From Caulobacter sp. (lineage in GTDB: Bacteria; Pseudomonadota; Alphaproteobacteria; Caulobacterales; Caulobacteraceae): a DNA stretch of 16,309 nucleotides. The stretch lies in the NCBI GenBank assembly GCA_014378155.1, contig JACMOF010000181.1:1-16309 (forward strand). The letters are read 5' to 3'. Both the position numbers and the translations under genes were made by a program. Below, one piece after another: positions 1 to 6,630 of the stretch (positions within the stretch are counted from its first letter, which is position 1; every line of letters begins with the position of its first letter). A model generated the notes under the pieces. The model made no database searches, was not told where the DNA came from, and was given only the letters and a program-made list of their open reading frames with translations.

Positions 1-14
1 GACGAGACGGCGGG

Positions 15-122
15 CTAGAGCATTTCCCGACCTGACTGCGTCAGGCCGTGAGCTCTAATCTTCTGTTTTGACGCATTTTTCTTCACGCGAACCGGAACCA
101 ATTCGCTCGAAAAATGCTCTAG
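15..122. repeat. MITE-like intergenic repeat with 11-bp terminal inverted repeats
   Basis: The element begins with CTAGAGCATTT (15-25) and ends with AAATGCTCTAG (112-122), a perfect 11-bp terminal inverted repeat enclosing 108 bp. Inside is a hairpin with arms CCTGAC (31-36) and GTCAGG (40-45) around a 3-nt loop. The AT-richer segment at 55-115 stands out from its surroundings. Read on the minus strand it resembles dispersed intergenic repeats I associate with alphaproteobacterial genomes; that resemblance is from memory. No transposase is encoded, so it would be non-autonomous if mobile. Confidence 0.6.
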
Positions 123-147
123 CGGCTCACGCACTTGCCCCCCACCT

Positions 148-267
148 GACCGCTTTCGCGGTCTGTCCGCCCCCGTAGGGGGCGGAGCACCGTATGGTTC
201 GAGCTCTTCCCCCTTTGGGGGAAGACGATCGCGAAGCGATCCGTAGGGGGCAAGTAACGCCCCCTAC
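148..267. repeat. Run of five consecutive hairpins
   Basis: Five inverted repeats follow each other: 148-163 (GACCGC/GCGGTC), 166-186 (9-bp stem, 3-nt loop), 206-224 (8-bp stem, loop TTT), 227-241 (GATCGC/GCGATC, loop GAA) and 243-267 (GTAGGGGGC/GCCCCCTAC, 7-nt loop). The last lies about 10 nt past the fasciclin gene's stop codon and may act as its transcript end, although no T-run follows on the minus strand. The rest of 123-277 holds no convincing gene. Confidence 0.6.
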
Positions 268-277
268 ACGCCGCCCA

Positions 278-865
278 TTACGGCATCAAGACCGTGTCCA
301 CCACGTGGATCACGCCGTTCGACTGCATCACGTCGGGAACCGTGATCATCGCCGAGCCGCCCTTGGCGTCGGTGACCTTCCAGCCCCTGCCGGCCTTGCT
401 GACCGTGAGCTTTTCGCCCTGAACGGTGGTCAGCATCGCCTTGCCGCCGTGCGCCTTGGCATTGGCCTTCAGGTTGGCGGCGGTCATGCGACCGGCGACG
501 ACGTGATAGGTCAGGATCTTGGTCAGCGTCGCCTTGTTCTCGGGCTTGATCAGGGTTTCGACCGTGCCGGCCGGCAGCTTGGCGAAGGCGGCGTTGGTGG
601 GGGCGAACACCGTGAACGGACCGGGCCCCGACAGGGTGTCGACCAAGCCGGCGGCCTTGACGGCAGCGACCAAGGTGGTGTGATCCTTGGAGTTCAGCGC
701 GTTCTGCACGATGGTTTTGGACGGGTACATGGCGGCGCCGCCGACCATGACGGTCTTCTCGTGCGCCATCGGCGTCGGCTTCATCTGGGCGGCGACATGG
801 GCGAAGGTCGGGGCGGCCGAAAGTGTCAGCGCGCCGACGGCGGCGAGCAGCAGGGTCGTCTTCAT
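278..865 (-). CDS. Secreted fasciclin (FAS1) domain protein
   Basis: A 195-aa protein with an N-terminal signal peptide (MKTTLLLAAVGALTLSAAPTFA, cleavage likely after residue 22) and one FAS1 domain over about residues 50-195. The two conserved FAS1 blocks are visible: GPFTVFAPTNAAFAKLP near the middle, and NGVIHVVDTVLMP at the C-terminus. FAS1 domains mediate adhesion or envelope interactions; in bacteria such small secreted versions are common and poorly understood, so periplasmic or extracellular location is inferred. The start at 865 is preferred over an upstream in-frame one at 1015 because it begins directly with the signal peptide and has a GGAG ribosome binding site about 9 nt upstream. 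It lies downstream of the M28 peptidase on the same strand, but the hairpin-rich gap of about 240 bp suggests separate transcription. Confidence 0.93.
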   Translation of the reverse strand: MKTTLLLAAVGALTLSAAPTFAHVAAQMKPTPMAHEKTVMVGGAAMYPSKTIVQNALNSKDHTTLVAAVKAAGLVDTLSGPGPFTVFAPTNAAFAKLPAGTVETLIKPENKATLTKILTYHVVAGRMTAANLKANAKAHGGKAMLTTVQGEKLTVSKAGRGWKVTDAKGGSAMITVPDVMQSNGVIHVVDTVLMP

Positions 866-1000
866 GGGGGTGGGCTCCGGGTGGTCCTCGCCCCTGATCG
901 AGGCGACGGAGCTACGGGCGGCGGCTGCCGAAGGATGTAATTCTTTTGAAAGCCGCGCCAGGACGCCTCCTCCGTCACGATGCGCATCCGCATCGCGCCG

Positions 1001-1069
1001 CCTTCCCCGTTTCACGGGTGAGGAGGAAGCTGAATGATCCTTCTCCTCCCCCGTGCAACGGCGGAGGAG
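1001..1069. repeat. Pair of imperfect hairpins in the fasciclin-peptidase spacer
   Basis: Two inverted repeats lie between the M28 peptidase stop and the fasciclin start. The first (1001-1023) pairs CCCGT with ACGGG around TTC and continues outward after one mismatch. The second (1043-1069) pairs CTCCTCC with GGAGGAG and has an inner CCGT/ACGG stem. Neither is followed by a T-run. They look like intergenic repeat sequence that could also stabilise or end the peptidase transcript. I see nothing coding in 866-1109. Confidence 0.45.
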
Positions 1070-1109
1070 GCGGCGAAGCTGACGGAGGGGGCGTCACGCG
1101 CCGACCGAC

Positions 1110-2042
1110 CTACCGCCCGGCCGCCTTGCTGATCGCGTCCAGATCATCGTCCAGTGCGCGCGTCGCCATCACCACCGTCGTCACCGCGTGCTGAAAGAAG
1201 TCCCGCGGCACGGTCTCGAAATCGTCGGTGGGCTGGTGGTATTCGGCGTGGTCCTCGACGCCGAAATAGACCCAGGGGACCTTGGTGGCGGCGAAAGGTC
1301 CCTGGTCGGACTGGTCGGTCCAGTTGTCGTGCTTGCCGTTGGCGTCGGTGTCGTGGCCAAGCTTCAGGGTCAGCGGCGCGGACTTGGCGACGCGCTCCAG
1401 CACCGCCTTCAGCCAGGGCTGCGGGCCAGCCCCACTGACATAGAGTTCGCCCTCGGCGTTCTTGCTGATCATGTCGAAATTGACCTCCAGACCAAGCGTG
1501 TCCCGCGGCACGGGCGGCTTCTCGACGAAGGCCTTGGCGCCCCGGAGGCCGCTTTCCTCGCCATCGAAAGCGACGATCAGCACCGTGTGACGCGGCGGCC
1601 GCGCCTTGAACGCCTCGGCCACCGCCAGCAGGCCCGCCACGCCCGAGGCGTTGTCGTCGGCGCCGTTATAGATCTTGCCGTTCTTGATCCCCAGGTGGTC
1701 GTAATGGGCCGAGACCACCAGCACCTTGTCCGAGCTGGACGTGCCCTCGATGCGGGCCACCAGGTTGACGCCGTGCAGGATCTTTCCCAGCCGGCTGGTG
1801 AAGGTGAACGGCTGCTCGAACGTCGCGCCCTGCGGCTTCAGCCCGATCTGGCCGAACCGCTTGACGATATAGGCCCGCGCCCTGGCCCCGCCCGGCGTGT
1901 CGACGCCCCGGCCTTCCATGTCGTCGGCGGAGAGGATGCGGACGTCGTCGAGGGCGTGGACGCCGGGATTGGGCGCAGCGGTGGCGTAACTGGCGGTCGA
2001 GAGCGCGGCTAGGAGGGCGACGGAAATCAGGTGGTGACGCAT
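1110..2042 (-). CDS. Secreted M28-family zinc metallopeptidase
   Basis: A 310-aa protein with a signal peptide (MRHHLISVALLAALSTASYATAA) followed by an M28 aminopeptidase-type catalytic domain. The di-zinc site can be read off: H113 in SAHYDH, the aspartates of GADDNASG (129-130), E162/E163 in DGEESG (catalytic base plus ligand), D190 in NFDMIS and H269 in EYHQPTD. All expected residues are present, so it should be active. The family removes N-terminal residues from peptides or cleaves related substrates; the substrate here is unknown. It probably acts in the periplasm or outside the cell. Other in-frame starts are ATG at 2051 and GTG at 2063; I chose 2042 because it leads straight into the signal peptide, but the ribosome binding site does not settle it. 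It is divergent from the BolA gene. Confidence 0.93.
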   Translation of the reverse strand: MRHHLISVALLAALSTASYATAAPNPGVHALDDVRILSADDMEGRGVDTPGGARARAYIVKRFGQIGLKPQGATFEQPFTFTSRLGKILHGVNLVARIEGTSSSDKVLVVSAHYDHLGIKNGKIYNGADDNASGVAGLLAVAEAFKARPPRHTVLIVAFDGEESGLRGAKAFVEKPPVPRDTLGLEVNFDMISKNAEGELYVSGAGPQPWLKAVLERVAKSAPLTLKLGHDTDANGKHDNWTDQSDQGPFAATKVPWVYFGVEDHAEYHQPTDDFETVPRDFFQHAVTTVVMATRALDDDLDAISKAAGR

Positions 2043-2179
2043 GTGAGACATCCCGGTGACCACGTCTTCATGCCGCGCGTCGTCCGGGATCGCCAGTCGA
2101 GAAATGACAGCTCCGGCCCAGCGCGCATTTCCATCGTACGCCCGTTCTTAAGGTTTACGCGGCATAACCAAGGCGCAGA

Positions 2180-2190
2180 GATTCGGAGTC
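2180..2190. promoter_or_regulatory. Two adjacent GANTC sites in the BolA leader
   Basis: GATTC (2180-2184) and GAGTC (2186-2190) are one base apart, the second overlapping the GGAG ribosome binding site (2185-2188) of the BolA-family gene. GANTC is the target of the cell-cycle methyltransferase CcrM in Caulobacter and relatives. Any regulatory effect is inference. Confidence 0.4.
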
Positions 2191-2197
2191 TTCCGCC

Positions 2198-2434
2198 GTG
2201 CCCATGTCCCCCGCCGACCTCGAAGCCCGCCTCAACGACGCGTTTCCCGACGCGGAGATCGTGCTGACCGACCTGGCGGGCGACGGCGATCACTACAAGG
2301 CGCGCATCGTCTCGCCGGCCTTCAGGGGCCTGAACCGGGTCAAGCAGCACCAGATGGTCAACCGCGCCCTGGCCGATGTGCTGGGCGGCGCGCTGCACGC
2401 CCTGGCGCTCGAAACCGCCGCGCCTCCGGAATAG
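2198..2434 (+). CDS. BolA-family protein
   Basis: A 78-aa BolA/IbaG-type protein. The fold's signature is visible: an N-terminal helix (PADLEARLNDAFP), beta strands with DGDHYKARIVSPAFRG, and the helix VKQHQMVNRALADVL that carries the family's helix-turn-helix-like segment. BolA proteins of this type bind CGFS monothiol glutaredoxins through a shared 2Fe-2S cluster and take part in Fe-S delivery or iron sensing. A CGFS glutaredoxin gene lies two genes downstream, which fits. I chose the GTG start at 2198 because GGAG at 2185-2188 is 9 nt upstream; the ATG at 2204 would be 15 nt away. The stop is 4 nt before the next gene's GTG, suggesting translational coupling. Confidence 0.9.
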   Translation: MPMSPADLEARLNDAFPDAEIVLTDLAGDGDHYKARIVSPAFRGLNRVKQHQMVNRALADVLGGALHALALETAAPPE

Positions 2435-2438
2435 CCCG

Positions 2439-3332
2439 GTGCGCTACCGACCCTTCGGCAATGCGGGCGTGGCGGTCTCGGCGATCTCGCTTAGCCTCCA
2501 GGACCAGCCGCGCCTGAAGGCCGACGACTGGCGCAAGCTGATCTTCGCGGCGCTGGAAAATGGCGTCAACAGCTTCGAGTTCGACGGCGTGTCGCCGGCC
2601 CTGATGGAAGGCGCGACCGAAGCCTTCTCCACGGTCGAGCGGCGGCTGCTGTTCATCGGCTGGCGGCTGCGCGCCCAGAGCGACCGGGCATTGAAGGCCG
2701 AGGCGATCCACGACATGATCGAACAGGCGCTGGACCGCACGGGCCTGGGCTATCTGGACGTCGCCACGATCGACGATCCGGACGCCAATGATTTCCCGAC
2801 CGAGACCCTGGAACACCTGAAGGCCGTCCGTAGCGCGCGGCTTGTCCGCACCCTGGCGGTGGCCGGCGGGGGCGACAAGTTCGACGCCTATGTGGCCTCG
2901 GGGCTGTTCGAGGCCATGGCCACGCCGTTCAACCTGGCTTCGGGCTGGGTGGAGCGCAATCGCGTGCGCGCGGCCATGGGCCGTGAGATCGCGGTGATCG
3001 GGCTAGACTTCTGGCCCCACGCCCTGCGCGACGATCGCAAGGCCTTCCTGCCAAAGCCGTCGCTGTGGCGTCGCCGCACCGACCCGCTGGCCGATGTGGG
3101 CGGCTACGCCTTCCTGCACGACACCCACGGCTGGACTCCGCAGCAGATCTGCCTGGCCTACGCCCTCACCCAGCCCTCGCTGGCCACGGTGCAGATCACA
3201 GCCAGCACGCCGGCCGAACTGGCCGATCTGGCCGCCATCGCCGAGCGAGACCTGCCGACCGGCTGCTCGGCCCAGATCGAAATGGCCCGCTTTTCGGCCC
3301 AGGAAGCCGAACGCAACAAGCGTCGGGCCTGA
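2439..3332 (+). CDS. Aldo/keto reductase-fold protein, probably catalytically inactive
   Basis: A 297-aa protein. The start RYRPFGNAGVAVSAISLSL, the ENGVNSFEFD segment, EQALDRTGLGYLDV and the C-terminal TPQQICLAYALTQPSLATVQI match the layout of aldo/keto reductases. However, the catalytic tetrad is missing: the usual DTA...Y block reads FEFDGVSPA, the lysine strand reads LLFIGWR, and the histidine of the LYxxH motif is replaced in LDVATID. It is therefore likely a pseudoenzyme or has another role. The GTG start at 2439 is 4 nt after the BolA stop, with GGA 8 nt upstream. It lies between BolA and the CGFS glutaredoxin, on the same strand, and may serve Fe-S or iron metabolism; that is guilt by association only. 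Confidence 0.8.
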   Translation: MRYRPFGNAGVAVSAISLSLQDQPRLKADDWRKLIFAALENGVNSFEFDGVSPALMEGATEAFSTVERRLLFIGWRLRAQSDRALKAEAIHDMIEQALDRTGLGYLDVATIDDPDANDFPTETLEHLKAVRSARLVRTLAVAGGGDKFDAYVASGLFEAMATPFNLASGWVERNRVRAAMGREIAVIGLDFWPHALRDDRKAFLPKPSLWRRRTDPLADVGGYAFLHDTHGWTPQQICLAYALTQPSLATVQITASTPAELADLAAIAERDLPTGCSAQIEMARFSAQEAERNKRRA

Positions 3333-3369
3333 CGATCGGAGACAGGCCCATGGGCCTGTCTCCGATCGT
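3332..3369. repeat. Perfect 38-bp palindrome without loop
   Basis: The two 19-bp arms (3332-3350 and 3351-3369) are exact reverse complements with no spacer; the centre is GGCCCATGGGCC. The first base is the last base of the stop codon of the AKR-like gene. It may form the 3' end of the transcript or a processing site before grxD, but no T-run follows, so it is not a textbook intrinsic terminator. Confidence 0.85.
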
Positions 3370-3440
3370 TGCAACGCCCTCGCCCTTGACCCGGACCGCC
3401 CTGGCGCCTAGCTGAGAGGCTACGCCAAGGATCTTCCCCC

Positions 3441-3794
3441 ATGACCGACGTCACCGCCGAAGCCGCCGCCTCGCCCGCCCTGGCGTTCATCGCCAAGACC
3501 GTGGCCGAAAACCCCGTCGTGCTGTTCATGAAGGGCGTGCCGGACCAGCCGCGCTGCGGCTTCTCGTCGATCACCGTGCAGATCCTCGACCATCTGGGCG
3601 TCGAGTTCATCGGCGTCGACGTGCTGCAGGACGACGAGTTGCGGGCGGGCGTCAAGGCCTTCACCGACTGGCCGACCATTCCCCAGCTCTACATCAAGGG
3701 CGAGTTCGTCGGCGGCAGCGACATCGTCCGCGAGATGTTCCAGTCGGGCGAATTGAAGACCCTGATGGAAGAGCAAGGCCTGATCGCCGCTTGA
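3441..3794 (+). CDS. grxD: Grx4-family monothiol (CGFS) glutaredoxin
   Basis: A 117-aa protein matching the monothiol glutaredoxin family end to end: VVLFMKGVPDQPRCGFSS holds the CGFS active site, followed by WPTIPQLYIKGEFVGGSDI, which binds glutathione. Such proteins bind a glutathione-ligated 2Fe-2S cluster and pass it on, often with BolA partners; they are weak in classical disulfide reduction. It acts in the cytoplasm. The ATG has AAGGA at 3427-3431, 9 nt upstream. The BolA gene two positions upstream on the same strand strongly supports a shared role. The 38-bp palindrome and about 70 nt separate it from the AKR-like gene, so it may be transcribed partly on its own. Confidence 0.96.
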   Translation: MTDVTAEAAASPALAFIAKTVAENPVVLFMKGVPDQPRCGFSSITVQILDHLGVEFIGVDVLQDDELRAGVKAFTDWPTIPQLYIKGEFVGGSDIVREMFQSGELKTLMEEQGLIAA

Positions 3795-3796
3795 GA

Positions 3797-3809
3797 CCGC
3801 CTTCGGCGG
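3797..3809. terminator. Small hairpin after grxD
   Basis: CCGCC (3797-3801) pairs with GGCGG (3805-3809) around TTC, starting 3 nt after the grxD stop. It is short and lacks an immediate T-run, so termination is only possible, not shown. Confidence 0.3.
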
Positions 3810-3873
3810 GCTCACCTCTCTTAGCGAACGCGCGCCCTTGTCCCGAAACCGCCCACACTTTCGGGGGGCGCGC

Positions 3874-4293
3874 TTGAGCCGGGTCTTCGTCCCGCCGGGC
3901 GACGCCTTTCAGCTAACCTTCGAACCGAAGGCGTCGGAGATCGACGCCAATGGCCACGTCAACAACGTGGTCTATCTGGCCTGGGCGCAAGACCTGGCCT
4001 TCGCCCATTGGGACGCCTGGGCCTCGCCTGAAGAGCGGGCGGGGTGGAGCTGGGTCGCCCGCCGGCACGAGATCGACTATCGCCGCGAGCTCATGCCCCA
4101 CGAGACCGCCACGGGCTACACCTGGGTAGGCGAGCTGAAGGGCCCGCGCTTCGAGCGCTATATCCGCATCGACGGCCCCGACGGCGAAATGTGCGCCCAG
4201 TGCCGCACCGACTGGGTGCTGATCGACATCGCCGCCAAGCGCCCGGCGCGGGTGCTGCCCTGGATGGTCGAACGGTTCACGCCGAAGGGCTGA
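3874..4293 (+). CDS. Hotdog-fold acyl-CoA thioesterase (4HBT family)
   Basis: A protein of about 139 aa with the 4-hydroxybenzoyl-CoA thioesterase/YbgC motif EIDANGHVNNVVYLAWAQD, in which the aspartate near the NGHVNN turn is the expected catalytic residue, followed by the strand pattern of a single hotdog domain (HEIDYRRELMPHE, ERYIRIDGPDGEMCAQCRTDWVLID). It would hydrolyse a small acyl-CoA thioester in the cytoplasm; the substrate is unknown. The start is uncertain. TTG at 3874 has a run of six G at 3863-3868 five nt upstream; TTG at 3838 would add 12 residues but shows no ribosome binding site. It ends one base before the convergent lipoprotein gene. Confidence 0.85.
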   Translation: MSRVFVPPGDAFQLTFEPKASEIDANGHVNNVVYLAWAQDLAFAHWDAWASPEERAGWSWVARRHEIDYRRELMPHETATGYTWVGELKGPRFERYIRIDGPDGEMCAQCRTDWVLIDIAAKRPARVLPWMVERFTPKG

Positions 4294-4294
4294 G

Positions 4295-4669
4295 CTAGCG
4301 TCGCGGCGTCACGGGATTGAGGACCGCCAACCGTCCGCGCCCGACGACACCAAGCTCCTCATAGCTAAACCGAAGCTCGACCGCCTCCGCCGCCTCGTGG
4401 CAGCCATCCACGCGCTTGCGGGCAAAGGCTACCGTCGGCGGCAAGGCTGCGTGATCGAGGTAAAAGGTGAAATCCTCCTTGCGCGTGCAGCCGCTGGAAG
4501 TCACGCGCAGAACCAAGCCGTCGCGAGTGGCGGTGATCGCCTCCAGGGCTTCCAGCTCGGCTGTTTCGCCCGTGGGGCCCGCCACCAGGGTGATTCCTCG
4601 TGACGCCGCGCAGCCGCCCAGGGCCAACAGGAGCCCGGTCGCCAGCAGTCCGCGTCGATCGAGGGTCAT
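4295..4669 (-). CDS. Putative small lipoprotein
   Basis: A 124-aa protein beginning MTLDRRGLLATGLLLALGGCAASRG, a lipoprotein signal with lipobox LGGC (Cys20), so the mature protein should be lipid-anchored in the envelope. The remainder has no family I recognise. It carries two cysteines after the lipobox (in SSGCTRKEDF and VDGCHEA) that could form a disulfide, and the pattern TRKEDFTFYLD...VELRFSYEEL suggests a small beta-rich domain. AAGG lies 6 nt before the ATG. It is divergent from the serine hydrolase gene and converges on the thioesterase with one base between stops. Confidence 0.78.
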   Translation of the reverse strand: MTLDRRGLLATGLLLALGGCAASRGITLVAGPTGETAELEALEAITATRDGLVLRVTSSGCTRKEDFTFYLDHAALPPTVAFARKRVDGCHEAAEAVELRFSYEELGVVGRGRLAVLNPVTPRR

Positions 4670-4745
4670 GCACGCCTTGGCATTAGAGAGAAACTCCGCC
4701 CTAGTTTGCCCACGGCTTGGCCGCGCGCAACCGACGAGGACCCGA

Positions 4746-5891
4746 GTGCTCCGTAAAATCGCTTCGATCGCCGCCGTGGCCTTGTCCCTGGCCGCTGCCT
4801 CGCCCGCCTTCGCCGCCCACTACGAGGCGCTGGATGCAACGGCCGCCCAACTGATGAGGCAGGGCAAGATTCCAGGCCTGGCCTTCGCGGTGATCGAGCA
4901 CGGCAAGGTCGTGCACGTCTCGGCTCAGGGCTTTCGCAATGTCGAGAAGAAGCTGCCCCTGACGCCTGAAACGATCATGTACGGCGCCTCGATCAGCAAA
5001 GCCGCCTTCGCGCAGTACGTGCTGATGCTGGTGGATGACGGCAAGATCGATCTCGACACGCCGATAAAGACCTATCTGCCAAAGCCGCTGCCCGACTATC
5101 CGCGCTACGCCGACTTGGCCGGCGATCCGCGCTGGGAAAAGATCACCCCGCGGATGCTGCTGACCCACAGCTCGGGCTTGGCCGACCAGCGGGTCTATGA
5201 CCCCGACAACAAGCTGCGGTTCAACCTGGAGCCTGGCACGCGCTACGCCTATTCCGGCGAGGGGATCAACCTGATGCAATTCGTCATCGACGAGGGCCTC
5301 GGGCTGAAGGTCGGCGACGAGATGCAGCGACGCATCTTCGCCCCCCTGGGCATGACCCGCAGCAGCATGATCTGGCGCGACGACTTCGCCGGCAACCTGG
5401 CCGACGGCTACAAGGCCGATGGGTCGTTCGAGGACCATGACATGCGGGGCAGCGTGAAGGCCGCCGGCTCGCTGGACACCTCGATCCACGATCTCGCGCA
5501 GCTGGCCGCCGCCATGGTCTCGGGCAAAGGCTTGTCGGCGAAAGCGCGGGCCGAGCGAACCAAGGCCAGTTTCCCGATCGTCGGCGCCCACCAGTTCCCA
5601 CCGTTCCGGATCGTCGACAATCCAGACAATGCGAAGATCGGTCTGGCGGCCGGGATCGGCGTGGTGGTGTTCGACGGCCCTCAAGGCCACGCCTTCTACA
5701 AGGGCGGCCACAACGACATCACCGACAATCAGCTGATCTGTGTCGAACGCGGCCAGCGCTGCATCGTCATGCTGACCAACAGCGGCGTCGGGGCGCGGCT
5801 CTTCCCGCCCCTGGTGAAGGCGGCGCTTGGCGACGTGGGGATGCCGTGGACGTGGGAGTATAATCCGGTGCTGCCGGTGGCGGCCCCTTAG
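4746..5891 (+). CDS. Secreted serine hydrolase, class C beta-lactamase/DD-peptidase fold
   Basis: A 381-aa protein with a signal peptide (LRKIASIAAVALSLAAASPAFA) and a beta-lactamase-family (class C/PBP4*/esterase-like) domain. Active-site motifs are intact: S82-I-S-K85 in GASISK, Y169-S-G in RYAYSGEG, and KGGHND near the C-terminus in place of the KTG/HxG element; LLTHSSGL is also typical. It should be an active periplasmic serine hydrolase, but the family spans peptidases, esterases and beta-lactamases, so the substrate cannot be named. The GTG start at 4746 is chosen because GAGGA at 4736-4740 lies 5 nt upstream and it opens directly with the signal peptide; the upstream open frame overlaps the divergent lipoprotein gene. 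Its stop overlaps the convergent next gene by 4 nt. Confidence 0.92.
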   Translation: MLRKIASIAAVALSLAAASPAFAAHYEALDATAAQLMRQGKIPGLAFAVIEHGKVVHVSAQGFRNVEKKLPLTPETIMYGASISKAAFAQYVLMLVDDGKIDLDTPIKTYLPKPLPDYPRYADLAGDPRWEKITPRMLLTHSSGLADQRVYDPDNKLRFNLEPGTRYAYSGEGINLMQFVIDEGLGLKVGDEMQRRIFAPLGMTRSSMIWRDDFAGNLADGYKADGSFEDHDMRGSVKAAGSLDTSIHDLAQLAAAMVSGKGLSAKARAERTKASFPIVGAHQFPPFRIVDNPDNAKIGLAAGIGVVVFDGPQGHAFYKGGHNDITDNQLICVERGQRCIVMLTNSGVGARLFPPLVKAALGDVGMPWTWEYNPVLPVAAP

Positions 5892-6232
5892 GCTTGGCCT
5901 TTGGCCAAATTCTCGCGCAAGCGATTGGCCACGTCGCCCAAGGTAATCCGCGAGAGCGAGCCGTGGACGTCAGGCGCGCCCGTGGCGGCCATGGATTGGG
6001 CCAGGCCAGCGGTGAAGTCGGTGATGGCGGTGATGTGCTGAGCCAGCATGTCGACCATGTGCAGCTCCTGCATCACCTTCATCCGAGACTCCATCGGCAC
6101 TTCCTCGAGGATCTGGCCCAGCGCGCCGTCGAGGTGGCCGCACGACACCGCCGCGATCGACATCTCCGCTGACAGGGCTTCGAGCACGTCGACCATGCTG
6201 GTGGTTTGGGTCTTCTCAAGCGTGACGGTCAT
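5888..6232 (-). CDS. Uncharacterised 114-aa helical protein
   Basis: No family is recognised. The sequence is almost entirely predicted helix, rich in Met and Ala, with no signal peptide or membrane segment: VDVLEALSAEMSIAAVSCGHLDGALGQIL, then MKVMQELHMVDMLAQHITAITDFTAGLAQSM, then a C-terminal DVANRLRENLAKG. This resembles small four-helix-bundle or coiled regulators. A very strong ribosome binding site (AAGGGG, 7 nt upstream) supports the start. A CtrA-type half-site sits about 49 nt upstream of the ATG, hinting at cell-cycle or motility control, which is inference. Its stop overlaps the convergent serine hydrolase stop by 4 nt. Confidence 0.82.
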   Translation of the reverse strand: MTVTLEKTQTTSMVDVLEALSAEMSIAAVSCGHLDGALGQILEEVPMESRMKVMQELHMVDMLAQHITAITDFTAGLAQSMAATGAPDVHGSLSRITLGDVANRLRENLAKGQA

Positions 6233-6280
6233 GGCTTTCCCCTTGGCGTTTCAAGCAGATAACGCCGTGCGCCTTGTCGC

Positions 6281-6288
6281 ATGGTTAA
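6281..6288 (-). promoter_or_regulatory. CtrA-like half-site
   Basis: On the minus strand this reads TTAACCAT, the half-site form used by the cell-cycle regulator CtrA in Caulobacter. It lies about 49 nt upstream of the start of the 114-aa protein gene, at a position where it could overlap a -35 region. A single 8-bp match can occur by chance. Confidence 0.35.
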
Positions 6289-6295
6289 GGACACG

Positions 6296-6310
6296 CGCCT
6301 CGGCGAGGCG
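6296..6310 (-). terminator. Weak hairpin after the zinc-ribbon gene
   Basis: CGCCTC (6296-6301) pairs with GAGGCG (6305-6310) around a 3-nt loop, about 22 nt past the zinc-ribbon stop on the minus strand. The tail CGTGTCCTT is only mildly T-containing, so termination is possible but weakly supported. Confidence 0.3.
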
Positions 6311-6331
6311 GGGTGACAGATTGTCGCGGGA

Positions 6332-6619
6332 TCAGTCGAAGATGTCGAACAGGTCGAAGCGCTTCTTCTTGCTCTGGCCGCCCTGGTCGTAGCGCCGGTC
6401 GTCATCGCGCCGGTCGTCGCGCGGCTCGCGGGGTCTGTCGTAATCGGGCAGGCGGGGTTGGGCGACACGCGGCTCACCCCGCTCCATGGCCATCAGCTTT
6501 TCCAGCTCGCCGCGGTCCAGCCAAACGCCCCGGCATTGGGGGCACATGTCGAACTCGACGGTGGCGCGCTGCACGGCCTGCATGGAGGCGTCGCAATTGG
6601 GGCACATCAGAAGTGGCAT
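6332..6619 (-). CDS. Zinc-ribbon (TFIIB-type zinc-finger domain) protein
   Basis: A 95-aa protein. Residues 1-50 form a two-CxxC zinc ribbon: MCPNCDASM and DMCPQCRGVWLDRGELEKL, the hallmark of the bacterial zf-TFIIB family (the GVWLDRGELEKL block is characteristic). The C-terminal half is a low-complexity charged tail rich in Arg and Asp (DDRRDDDRRYD) ending KKKRFDLFDIFD, likely disordered. The role of this family is unknown; zinc binding and protein or nucleic acid contact are inferred. The ATG at 6619 has AGGA 7 nt upstream; longer in-frame starts run into the structured leader. The leader at 6631-6713 carries two stem-loops that may control expression. Confidence 0.88.
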   Translation of the reverse strand: MPLLMCPNCDASMQAVQRATVEFDMCPQCRGVWLDRGELEKLMAMERGEPRVAQPRLPDYDRPREPRDDRRDDDRRYDQGGQSKKKRFDLFDIFD

Positions 6620-6630
6620 GGGCGGTCCTG

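Noticed and set aside
194..940. Long plus-strand open frame opposite the fasciclin gene
   Set aside because: Its translation is Gly/Arg/His-rich low-complexity sequence of the kind produced antisense to GC-rich genes, and the minus strand encodes an intact FAS1 protein.
936..952. AT-rich stretch upstream of the fasciclin gene as a possible ECF sigma promoter
   Set aside because: No -35/-10 pair of a known ECF class could be matched with correct spacing.
4701..5711. 336-codon minus-strand open frame opposite the serine hydrolase
   Set aside because: Antisense shadow; the plus strand encodes a complete hydrolase with signal peptide and active-site motifs.
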